Part shown: positions 12,265 to 21,854 of the stretch, piece by piece
Position numbering within the stretch: the first letter of the stretch is position 1
Layout: the number at the start of each line of letters is the position of its first letter
Assembly (NCBI GenBank): GCA_029834535.1
Contig: JAQMWT010000396.1
Location: 1-64,000 of the forward strand
From: Chrysophaeum taylorii
Taxonomy: Eukaryota; Sar; Pelagophyceae; Pelagomonadales; Pelagomonadaceae
DNA length: 64,000 nucleotides
Reading direction: 5' to 3'
The notes under the pieces: generated by a model
What the model was told of the DNA's origin: nothing
The model's database searches: none
The model's input: only the letters and a program-made list of their open reading frames with translations
Position numbers and translations under genes: made by a program

Positions 12265-15200
12265 ACGACACTAAGCCGTTCGCGGATCTCGGTGGAACTG
12301 AGAACTGAGAACTGAGTTTGATTGATGCGGATGACCTTGGCGACGGGCTCCGGAGAGGGTAGTGGTCCTCCTCCTCCTCTAAGAGAGACCACCACCACGC
12401 GTTGCTTCGAAATCGTCGTCCTCAAAATCAAAAGCTTCGGCCGGCGGGAAGACGCGCGTACGAGCCGTCGGGGCGGCGGAGACGGTGCATCGCGAGCACT
12501 ACTGCTTCGACGACGGCGTCCTCCTCGAAGAAGCTTGCTGGGCTCCAAAGTACGTCTCGTACGTGTCGAACTCTCGCCGACGTCGTCCAATGACACGATC
12601 TCGTACGTAGCCCACCATCGTCTCCTCCTCCTCGGACTCGTCGCGCGTCAGCTCTTGCCCGCTTCGAAGGCAAAATAGGCATCGAGCGAGGCCTCGTAGT
12701 CCTCGAGACTGAGTTGGTGAATCGGCACGTCGGGATCGACAGTGGACGGAAGTTCCCACGTCCCTCCTTCGAGATCGTACACGTGATTCCACGCGTCGCA
12801 CTTCGCGATCTCCTTCTGCAATAGGCCTCGCGTCGTGCCTCGAGGTCTGCCTCGCGCTACGTATTCGGCTTCGTAGGTGCTGTAGTAGTGGTTAGCGCAT
12901 TGCAGATCGGTCCGATTGCCGACTTCGCGCGCGACCAATTTCCAGTTCTTTGCGTCGTATTTCTTGACGGCAGCGACAAACCGCTCCTGCTCGTCGGGTG
13001 TCCAGGCGCGAGGAGGAGCAGGAGTTGCACAAATACGACGCCCCAGGACATCTCTCCTCACACCATCTTCCTTCTCCTCTCCCATCTCGTCGACATACTC
13101 TTCGTCGTCGCGATCGTCGTCACCTCTTGGTTGGCGCGTCCTCGTCTTTCTCAACATCAGAATCTTTGTCATCGTCGTCTTCCACATCGTCGTCCTCTTC
13201 GTCCTCAAATTCCACGTTGTCAGGAAGGTCTTCGACGTCTGCCATCGCCGCGCGAGGACGTTCGTAAGCCATCAGTGGCTCGTTTGCGATTCGTCGATCT
13301 TCGCGAGCGCGAGCTTCGAGGACGTCGTCGACGGACTCGACGCCGTCGATGTCGCTCGGCCAACTCGGGGTATGCAGTCAGCTGGTCGGGCGTATGTTGT
13401 GCGTCGAGCGACTCGGCAGCAGCAGCAACACGAACATCTAGTTCCAAATTGGCCGGCTCGTGTCGCGGAGTTCGTTGACGAGTGTTCGCAACGACGTCCT
13501 CTCCTTGGTCCGGGAGGGGAACGGGTCCATCTCTCGTCCGATGCTCTCGGAGCGTGTGTCCAACCCAACTGGTTCACCGGCGTTCGACTCGTGGCGGTTC
13601 TGCGCGGCGACGTCACGAGTATGTTGCTGCTGCTGCTTGGCGACAGTCTCCTTCTCATCATCCGACATGGCGACGACAGTACCGTCGACGGGAGGAACTT
13701 GGGCCTCTTGGGGCAGCGGCGTGGGTTCGTCGTTGTCCAACAACATTTCGAGATGTTCTTCGAATGCGGGCGGCGGCGGCAAGAGCGACGGTGGCGGGAG
13801 CGGCGGGAGACCGGCGGGGATGCGGTCGGCGTGTTCGTTCGACACAGCGGACCACGTCAAGCTCGCGGCGTCGAGGAGATGTGAAGCGTGGCGTTTCGAC
13901 TCGTAGTCGGACCACGGCGTCTCGAGCGCGTCGAGACCATCGCACGACACACCGAGCGATCGCAGACGACTTCGGAGGTCTCGGCGGTCGGCGAGACGCG
14001 CGTGATTTGGGTCGAAAGAAGCATCGCCGCCGGGAGCGCGCCGGGAAACTCGATCTGGGGCACGAACAAAATATCGGGGTCGTCGGGGTGGTGGACGATC
14101 CGAAGCTTCAAAGCAACGCCGCGGACTTGACAACGTACAGAGCAGAACATAGCGCCGACCGCCGGTCGCACTCCCGGAATCAAATTGAACCGCATGTAGT
14201 AGTTGAGGCAGGAGATGTGGGCACCGTTCGAGCACAATCCTCGGCGGCCGTGGTTGGAATAAGTATCGATGATGAGATACGCCGAGCACGCGAAGAACTC
14301 GCCTTTCGCGCCCTCGGGCGGCTTTCCGCAGATGATGCCTACGTCGGGACGGTGTGAAGAATGTGGAAACGACGAGGACGACGCTGGGAATCGGTGAGAC
14401 AGGAAAGATTATTCGTATCGTTGGTCTGGCCGGCGGAGGCGCGAACGATCGCGCTTCTGATGATCTTCCGGATCTGCTGTTGCTCGCGAGCAAGTGGTAA
14501 CAGCTCGAGCTCGTTCGAGCGCGGCACCAAAGTGTAGTGGGCGAGCACGATGAAGAGTCCGGCGACGGTTTGCGGCGCACCCACGGCGGCGGCGGCGGCT
14601 TCGACGACAGAAGGATATGCGATGCCATCGGGGCCGACGTCGCAGTCCTCGCTGGTGATGGTTTTTTCGACTTCAAATCCGATCTCTTGGAGCCGAGCAA
14701 CTATGCGAGGAACGCGGTAAAGCAACAAGTCATGGACGATCGACAAGTGCTCACGCATTTGAAGCTGCGGGGAGATTGTTTAAAAGGCGATGCCTGCGAG
14801 CATACCTCGGTGAGCAAGCGCGTACCGCGGCCGTCGACAACATAGACGAAGACGCCGTGAGGTCGTTCGGGTCGGACTTCGTCGTTCGGGCCGGGTTCTC
14901 GCGAGACGGGTCGGCGCGGGTCGGTTCGGCTGATGCCTTCGCTTGCGCGTTGCTTGGCGGCGGCGGCGCGCGTGCGGAACTCGCGAGTCGACGCGGGCCT
15001 CGAAGACCGACTTCATGACGTCCTCGATGCGCGTCTCGGCCTTGAAGTGGTGTATCGGGAACTTGTCGCGTATGGCGCCTGATGTGTAACGGGTGAGCTT
15101 GAGGGCGGTTCTGGATACGCACGAATCTCCGAAATTGTCGAGGCGCGGAAGATTTGGAGGAGGCGCGCACAGAGGTCGGTCAAGTTTTTGGCTCGAAGCG

Positions 15201-16371
15201 TGTGCCTGACAGAGTAGCCCATCGGCGGCGTCGAGTCGTCGCCAGCAAAGATCGGCGATTGGTTCCTGCAAGGAAACAACCGGTGAAGGAACGGAAGCGG
15301 CGACTGCTCGTTGTACGAGTTCTGGAGGACGATCGAGACAAACTTTTTTTCGTTGAAATGCGCGGCCTTGTTCGCGATCCAAAACGGCACGCTCGCTCGC
15401 TCGCCGAGCGTCGCTGTGAATATCACGCGAGTGTGGAACGAATGGAACGCCGCGAGGTCGAGCAACGCGGCAATAAAACGCGTGCCTTTGGGAGGTGGTT
15501 GTCATGCGGAGCCAAGAAAGCGTATTGATTTTTAGTCGTAAAATTTCGGAAATACATCGAATGAATTTGACGCCGAAGTTCTTCTCGCCGAGCTTCTTGA
15601 GAGCCGGGCCTTTTCCTCAAGTCGGCGCGCGCGACGAAGGCGTGGACGTACAGGATCTTGTAGTCGCCGTGGGGCTTGGTTGAGTGCATGGCCTCGACCA
15701 CGGCCATCCCGATCAGCCCGAGGGTGTCGTCGACGAGCGCGATCGCCTGGTTGTTGTGGCTTGAGGTGAACACGGGAGAGCGCGAGACGGTGCGCGACAA
15801 AGAGAGTGGTACGACAACGGCTGGAGGCCGGGGGCGCGACACCGAAAAACAGACCCGCGGCTCACGCGAGCGAGAAGACGTGCCGCGGGAGGCGACAGTC
15901 CCGCCGAGCTGCCGTGCGAGCGCGAAAACAACAACAACAACAACAAGCAGCGCGGGTGACGGACCTGGCAAACCTCGAAGGGCTTGAGTCGCCGCGGGAC
16001 CATGCGGAAGTGTTTCGGGTAGTGTACGGAGAGTCGAACAAGTCACCTCGGCCAGAAGCTCGACGGCCTCGCGGCGGCGCGACCGCGGGAGGAGGCGGAA
16101 GCCGAGGATCGGGATGTGTTCGCGACGCGGAATGTGTTGTCGGCCGTGAAGACGTGGTAGTGGACGCTCGCGCGCTTATTAGGGCTGGCCGCGGCGGTCG
16201 GCACGGCGCGACGGTTCGTTTCGACGAGGGCTTTTTTGGTTCTATGTACTTTGAGTGTGTTTTTGTTTCTTGGTCGTCGTCGCGTTCGCCCGCGAATGAC
16301 GTGGCGTCGCGTTATACATCCTCAAAAAGAAAGTATTATTATTGGTGAATGAATTCGTTGCCGCAGATGGT
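12265..16371 (-). pseudogene. SANT/Myb-domain gene, copy 1, decayed
   Basis: A copy of the gene region at 44915-49178, on the same strand. The SANT/Myb domain is still readable near 12890-13040 (WTPDEQERFVAAVKKYDAKNW...NHYYSTYEAEY), but the long exon that is one open frame of 900 codons in copy 2 is spread over at least four frames here (pieces at 12246-12596, 12648-13208, 13438-14700 and 14339-14758). Several differences from copy 2 are extra trinucleotides or homopolymer length changes. The 41-nt intron of copy 2 is kept at 14765-14805 with the same ends, so this is a DNA-level duplicate and not a processed pseudogene. The piece starts abruptly on the 3' side, about 60 bp upstream of the tRNA synthetase start codon. 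Upstream exon remnants (FWIANKAAHFNEKK; HSTKPHGDYKILYVHAF) match copy 2. Confidence 0.75.
14765..14805 (-). other. 41-nt intron kept in SANT gene copy 1
   Basis: On the minus strand it begins GTATGCT and ends CCCCGCAG. It is nearly identical to the 41-nt intron at 47427-47467 in copy 2. Splicing it joins the frame ending ...RLLTE (copy 2 reading) to LQMREHLSIVHD. Confidence 0.65.
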
Positions 16372-16380
16372 GTTTTTTTT

Positions 16381-17410
16381 AGGGAAAAGTCAAGTTTCCA
16401 ACCACCATATAAGTTTGGTCATTGTAAACCTTCAACAAGTTTGGTCACTTAAGTTTGGTCAATCCGTCTCTTGGTTGACTAAACTTGTACTCTTAGAGAG
16501 CAAACATACGGTTCGATGACAAAACAAGGCCCGCCGTGATCAAGCTTTCAGCGGTTCTGCATGTCGTCGCGCTGTGACTCCGGATCGTCCTTCGACTTCG
16601 AAACGAACACGGTATCGATGCGGGTTTCGTCGCTCAGGTCGAGCGGGAGCGTGGTGGTAACACGCCGACGTCGGTTGACCACGACGCCGAGAAAGAAAAC
16701 AAGAAGTCGCGTGCCCAGGCGAAGGTAAACGACTATGAGAGATCGCCGAGTACGCTGTCGCAGCTCAGAGCGCGCAAATACGAGGGTAGTCCACTTTACT
16801 CGATCTGACCAAGATGCCAAGTTCATCAGGTGTGTTCTCGAGGCCGACTTGCAGGAGCAGATGATGTTCGACACGGGCGGCAAGTTTTTAGACGGCGTGT
16901 ACAACAACATGGTTTACAGCGCGACAGCGCTGTCTTTGAAGTGCTATATGCAAGATGCAGCTTTTGTGTGCGTGCTGGTCGTTGTGATGTGCAAGTAGAA
17001 AATACCGTCACGTGTGCTAAAAGGCACACCTGCTCTCGGAACCTTCTTGCCGACAAAGATCCAGCAATCGCGCGAAGCACTTCTGCGAGGCCGTGTCGGT
17101 CCTCATCAAGGGCTTTATGGAGGGCAAGTCAGGCGGCTCGCTGGCCGGTTAGCACCCGGAAAGTCCGTGTTGGGATGGGGTTCGCTCGGTTGGGCAGAAC
17201 GCGACGGACAGGTCGATTGTTCGTGGACCAACACGTCCGCGGCCTGCGACGCTTTTGCACGACCTCGCACAAGACCGCGCAGTGGCGGTCCACCATCAAC
17301 AAGTCCGTCCTCGTCCCTCGCCTCTGCCCCACAACTGCGTGATTTTCCTCCGTGATTCCGTACCGGCTCCTGCCGGTCCGGCCTGGCTCCCATGCTCGGG
17401 AGACGTCTGA

Positions 17411-17441
<31 letters not shown>

Positions 17442-18948
17442 CAGGCGGCTCTTCTCGGCATACGCGTTTGATAGACATCTGCAACAATGTCATCCGCTAA
17501 AGGCACGAGATGACGAACCGGGATCGTTCGCTGTAGTCTGTCCTAAACATCGAACACTAATAAGGCGCATCCGAAAAATCTTGGGCGACGACGAAACAGC
17601 GTGGTATCAGCGTTATCTTGCGCAGGCCTTGTTTGTGGATGTTGTTCTGCGAGTGTTCGCATGTTGATGCGCGTGTATGGTCAAATTTGGAGGCATTCAA
17701 TTTGGTGTGATCAAATTTCGAACAATCACATCAAACTTGTCATATTTTAGACTCGTACTGATGATGACTGGGTAAGAATGACAGGGGTGGTGTCGGCGAT
17801 CTTCCGGAACGAGGCTGTCGACGTCTTGACATCCCTTCGCGCCGCAGCTTGTATTATTTGCCGACTTTCTCGTACAGTGCTCGACGGTGCAGCAGCAGCT
17901 CCCGGGGAGATCTCTCTTGCGGCAGGGCGGGGTTGTCGAGCTGCGCGAGGAGGAGGAGGATAAGGAGGTGTTCACTTACGGTCGTGCGAGTAGTTTATGC
18001 TGGCGTAACGGCACGTGCTCGCGTTGCCGTCGCATGATCAAGCTGGACAGCTAACTCCGGATCGGGTACGCGACGATGAGGAACTCCTGAACGTGATCCT
18101 GTACGGCCCCGCACAAGCGTGGTGGGACTACAATGTTTGGGTGCTCCTGGGGCGGTGCTCGCGCAGTTTCTTCTCGAGGTCGTCGAGTTTCGCGTTCTCG
18201 ACCCCGAGTCGACTATTATCAAAGACGCGCTCCCTCTCGGAGAGATTTTGGGATGCTGAATGGGGTGATCCGTCTCACGCAGACCATGTAATAAGTCTGG
18301 TGTCCTATGTCCGCTTGTTGTTGAAGAATGACGCACGACCACGGCAACACCACCGTGGTGAGTCGCGGTCTGGGTGGCTTCTACGAACGATGGAAGGTAC
18401 GAGAATGGGCCCAGCTTAAATACGCCAAGTCGTGGGAAGAATCTGCTCTCGGGGCCGCGCGTCGCTGCCCGCTCTCCTTGCGCTTATCGCCGCGCTGTCT
18501 TAGGACGGACCTCCTTCTAAGGCGGGCGGTCATGGGGGGGTGTCCATGCCGCGCGTGTAACGCCACGGTAGATTCTGCGTAGCTGCAGCACCTAGCTCTC
18601 GTCGTTTTAAAAGCATTTTCGCAAAACCAAAAGCGCCGCTCACGCGCCCCCTTAAAAAGCCTCCTTAAGTTTGATTTAAAAAGCCGAAGTTTGGTCAATT
18701 ATTACTGTGGAAGTTTAAGGAGTAGTGATCAAAAAACTTGTTAACCAAACTTACAAGGAAATTAATCAAACTTAAGAAGGGTTGATTGATCAAACTTAAT
18801 GCAACTTCGGAGGAGTGACACCAAACTTAACTGACCTAACTTCTATGGAAAGTGACCACACGTGTGAGTTTTTCCTTAATCATACATCAAAATCAAGCGA
18901 ACATGAAAGAAATTCACCAAACTTTTTGACCAAACTTGACGGATCCCT
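16381..18948. mobile_element. Candidate non-autonomous DNA transposon with subterminal motif repeats
   Basis: The left edge reads agggaaaagtcaagttt (16381-16397). The reverse complement of 18932-18948 reads agggatccgtcaagttt, 14 of 17 identical, and both lie next to T runs. Inside each edge there are several copies of an AAGTTTGGTCA-like motif: pointing inward on the left (near 16403, 16437, 16449) and mostly in the opposite orientation on the right (near 18738, 18762, 18788, 18822, 18907, 18921), with related copies near 17690-17750. Terminal inverted repeats plus clustered subterminal motifs are typical of DNA transposons. No transposase is seen inside. The interior holds weak coding-like remnants (16735-16998, 18015-18340) that I do not recognise, and a copy of a (GTTA)n-tailed repeat. 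The left edge lies 10 bp from the end of the duplicated SANT region. Superfamily unknown. Confidence 0.5.
17140..17444 (+). repeat. (GTTA)n-tailed interspersed repeat, copy 1
   Basis: About 300 bp shared with 21155-21480, ending in several GTTA units (about 17411-17442). Just before the tail it holds CCGGCTCCTGCCGGTCCGGC and CTCCCATGCTCGGGAG, both of which could form short stems. A simple-repeat 3' tail with variable 5' truncation is a mark of non-LTR retroelements or their SINE partners. The plus frame contains a shared peptide (GSLGWAxRDGxVDCSW) that may be the end of an old reading frame. Confidence 0.65.
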
Positions 18949-19215
18949 TTTTTTGTATTGGAACGACACAAAAATGCAGGCAGGCCCGGCCCCTCCTGGG
19001 CTGGTCCGAAATCCCAACCCCCCCACTCGGTCCCAAATCCCCAAAGGCCTTTCCCCTGCCGCTATTATAACAACGGCTGCGTGGCGGTGTTTAGAGAGGA
19101 GTAAGGACCCAAAACACGGGGTTAGGGTGGCGTTTCCCTTTTTACTACTCCTCTTCCTTTTGTATCGTGACGTCATTAATTTCGGACGTCACCAGGAAGA
19201 AGAAGGAAGAAGCAG
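18949..19215. other. Short upstream region of the lipase gene
   Basis: Between the candidate transposon and the lipase start. It includes a C-rich stretch (near 18985-19050) and then purine-rich sequence just before the ATG. No clear promoter element can be named. Confidence 0.4.
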
Positions 19216-20901
19216 ATGGAGTGGTGGCGGTGGGGTTTGGGTGGAGCCGTTCTTGTCTTCTCGATGGTGCCGAGGTTTCATCGGGTGTCCTACTCCATTC
19301 TCCGGTGGCCGCTGCTCGGGCTGATTTACTCGTTGATTTTGGCGGAGTTGTGTTTGTACGTATCGCTCCGGCTGTTGGTTCGTTTTCTCGAACTCGCAGA
19401 AACTCCCGCGCACCGGAAACTGCGACGCGCGCTGCGCATGGCGTCGACGTACGACGAATGGCTCGCGAGCGCGAAGGCTTTGGACGCGTCGAAAGACGCG
19501 CAGAGGTGGCAATCGGACCTGAGATCCACTCGTTACAACTGGCCTTTCGTGAGAGATATGATAACTCGGCTCCGCGATGGCCGGGCGGCGGGCGATTGGC
19601 GGTCGGTCGTGTCGACGCTGAGGTTGTGCGCGAGACCAAACGTCGCGGGCGTCATGCATCCTCAGTTGTATTCGGCCACTTACGCCGGAGATCCGAAGAC
19701 AATAATTTCAGATTTCGTTCGAGAGACGGTGGACGCGATCCGTTGGATAGCGCCGAACGATGATGATGCGGTCCGAAAAGCTCTCCTCGCCGCGCGGGAA
19801 TCGTACGGAAAAACGGTTTTATCTTTGTCCGGGGGGGGTGCGTTGGGCACGTATCACTTTGGCGTCGTCAGGGCGATGTGGGCCGAGGGGTGTCTGCCGG
19901 AGACGGTCTGCGGGACGTCGGCGGGAGCGATCGTCGCGGCCTTCGTTGCGACCCGGACGGAAGCAGAACTCGTGTCCCAGCTCTTCGACGACGACCTCTT
20001 GAGGTCGAACCTCCGCGCTTTCGACCGCGGTCCAATAGAAATGGCGTCGAGCTTTCTGAGAACGGGAGCCGCCTACGATACAGATCGATGGTTGGAGATA
20101 ATCCGCTGGTTCGCGAACGAGGAGGGGGTGAAAGATATGACGTTCGCCGAAGCGTACAGCCGGTCGGGCCGAAACCTCGCGATTACGGTGTGCGCGAGAG
20201 GAAAGCGCGCGCCGCCCGTCCTTCTGACGCGCCACTCGTCGCCCCACGTCCTCGTGTCTTCCGCGATTCTAGCGTCCTGCGGCGTCCCGGGACTCATCAA
20301 GCCCTGCGGTCTGTTTGAGAAGGAAAGCGGGTCTGCCGTTACTCCCCAAAACGGAGAAACCTATATGGACGGCTCGATCGTCCACGATATCCCGACGAAA
20401 GGGCTGCTGGAAGCGTTTAACGCGAGGTTCGTGATCGCGTCGCAAGTCAACCCCCATATCGTCCCGATGCTCTACCAAACCAACGGCAACGTCGGCGATC
20501 CGACGAGATGGTCGTCGCCCCGCCACGAAGACGCGTGGCGCGGCGGTTTCGCCGTGGCCGCGCTAGAATTGTTTTTGAGGTCCTGCATGCTGTCGCAATT
20601 GGAGTTTTTGAGAGACGTAGACGCGACTCCGGGCTGGACCGGCAAATTTTTGACCCAAAACTTTGAAGGCACCGTCACCATCACCCCCGCCCTCCACTTC
20701 CGCGACTACTTCGAATCTCTCAAAAACCCCACCAAAACGAGCATGGCACGCTTCCTCCGCGAAGGTCGAATTGCCGCGTACCAAAAAATGTACATGATCC
20801 GCACGCGCTACGCGATCGAACGAGCGATCGACCGAGCTCTCGGTGGAGCTGGTGGTCGCCTCGAATCCGATGATGACTCCTTCACCGACGACGGCGCCTA
20901 A
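19216..20901 (+). CDS. Patatin-type triacylglycerol lipase (SDP1/TGL3-4-5 family)
   Basis: Predicted to hydrolyse stored triacylglycerol at lipid droplets, as plant SDP1 and yeast Tgl3/4/5 do. The 561-residue frame starts at ATG 19216 and has no intron. Hydrophobic segments at about 8-18 and 30-57 precede the DUF3336-type region (HRKLRRALRMASTYDEW, about 66-82). The patatin core shows the oxyanion loop SGGGALGTYHFGV (205-217), the nucleophile elbow GTSAG with Ser235, and the catalytic aspartate in YMDGSIVHDIP (Asp385). So both members of the Ser-Asp dyad are present. The Ser elbow, loop order and length all fit the family. The C terminus is acidic (ESDDDSFTDDGA). A phospholipase or acyltransferase side activity is known in the family and cannot be judged here. 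Confidence 0.93.
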   Translation: MEWWRWGLGGAVLVFSMVPRFHRVSYSILRWPLLGLIYSLILAELCLYVSLRLLVRFLELAETPAHRKLRRALRMASTYDEWLASAKALDASKDAQRWQSDLRSTRYNWPFVRDMITRLRDGRAAGDWRSVVSTLRLCARPNVAGVMHPQLYSATYAGDPKTIISDFVRETVDAIRWIAPNDDDAVRKALLAARESYGKTVLSLSGGGALGTYHFGVVRAMWAEGCLPETVCGTSAGAIVAAFVATRTEAELVSQLFDDDLLRSNLRAFDRGPIEMASSFLRTGAAYDTDRWLEIIRWFANEEGVKDMTFAEAYSRSGRNLAITVCARGKRAPPVLLTRHSSPHVLVSSAILASCGVPGLIKPCGLFEKESGSAVTPQNGETYMDGSIVHDIPTKGLLEAFNARFVIASQVNPHIVPMLYQTNGNVGDPTRWSSPRHEDAWRGGFAVAALELFLRSCMLSQLEFLRDVDATPGWTGKFLTQNFEGTVTITPALHFRDYFESLKNPTKTSMARFLREGRIAAYQKMYMIRTRYAIERAIDRALGGAGGRLESDDDSFTDDGA

Positions 20902-21154
20902 TATATATGCATAAATAAATTCGTCGGGATCTCCTCCTCGATTTTTTTTTAGGAGACAGACAGGCTCCTGTTGTGACGGACGAACGACCAACCAACAACA
21001 ACAACGTATGTGTGTGCCATCTGCCTCTGCTCTTTCCCGTTTTTTCTTCTTTTTATTTGCGACGATGGAGGACGGACGGCGCCTAACGCGCTCGCTTGCT
21101 CCCCGCGGCGGCGGCCACGGGACGCGTCCCGGAGTGAGACGGTGCCTGCTCGCC

Positions 21155-21480
21155 TCCCGGGCTGGCCGGTCATTAGCACCCACCCGGAAAAAAAAAAGTC
21201 CCCAGTCTGGGAATCATGGGGTTCGCTCGGTTGGGCGGCGGAACGCGACGGACGGGTCGATTGTTCGTGGATCAACACGTCCGCGGCCTGCGAGGGGTTT
21301 TTGCACGACCTCGCACAAGACCGCGGTCCGCAGTGGCGGTCCACCATCAACGAGTCCTCGTCCCTCGCCTCTGGCCCCAACTGCGTGATTTTCCTCTGTG
21401 ATTCCGCACCGGCTCCTGCCGGTCCGGCCTGGCTCCCATGCTCGGGAGAGGTGGTCTGAAGTTAGTTAGTTAGTTAGTTA
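21155..21480 (+). repeat. (GTTA)n-tailed interspersed repeat, copy 2
   Basis: Matches 17140-17444 over most of its length, with small insertions, and ends in GTTA units (about 21462-21480). It lies about 250 bp beyond the lipase stop codon and so may overlap the 3' untranslated region. A plus-strand frame reads GSLGWAAERDGRVDCSW and continues as far as the tail. Confidence 0.65.
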
Positions 21481-21854
21481 GCTTCTTTTTATTGCTCGTC
21501 GTCCATTTCAGTTCTCGTTCTTCGCGACTTTAGGAGGAGGAGGAGGTGTGTGTGTTCCGGCAAAACGTATTAATTATTATTTGGCGCGTTGACCGAAGGA
21601 AGATGATGATGTTCACACCACGAGAGTTTCGGGAGTGGAGTACGGAAGCGCGGCGAGCGGCCCCGAATCCTCAATTCGGGCTCCGGACATAATGCCCTCG
21701 CCGAGGGAGGGGAGGGGAGGGGAGGTGAGGTGAGGTGAGGTGAGGTGAGGCGAGCCCCCTATAGTCTAGTATAGAGAGGGCTGCCACACATATTTTCGAG
21801 GGTTTAGCGACCCGACGACACACAACGGATCTATTCTTTTCTGGTAACAACAGC
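21481..21854 (+). promoter_or_regulatory. Upstream region of the NACHT-WD40 gene with G-rich tandem repeat
   Basis: No gene is seen here. At about 21712-21753 there are tandem GGGGA units running into GGTGA units on the plus strand. The four or more G tracts could form a G-quadruplex, about 100 bp before the start codon. A regulatory role is only a possibility. Confidence 0.4.
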
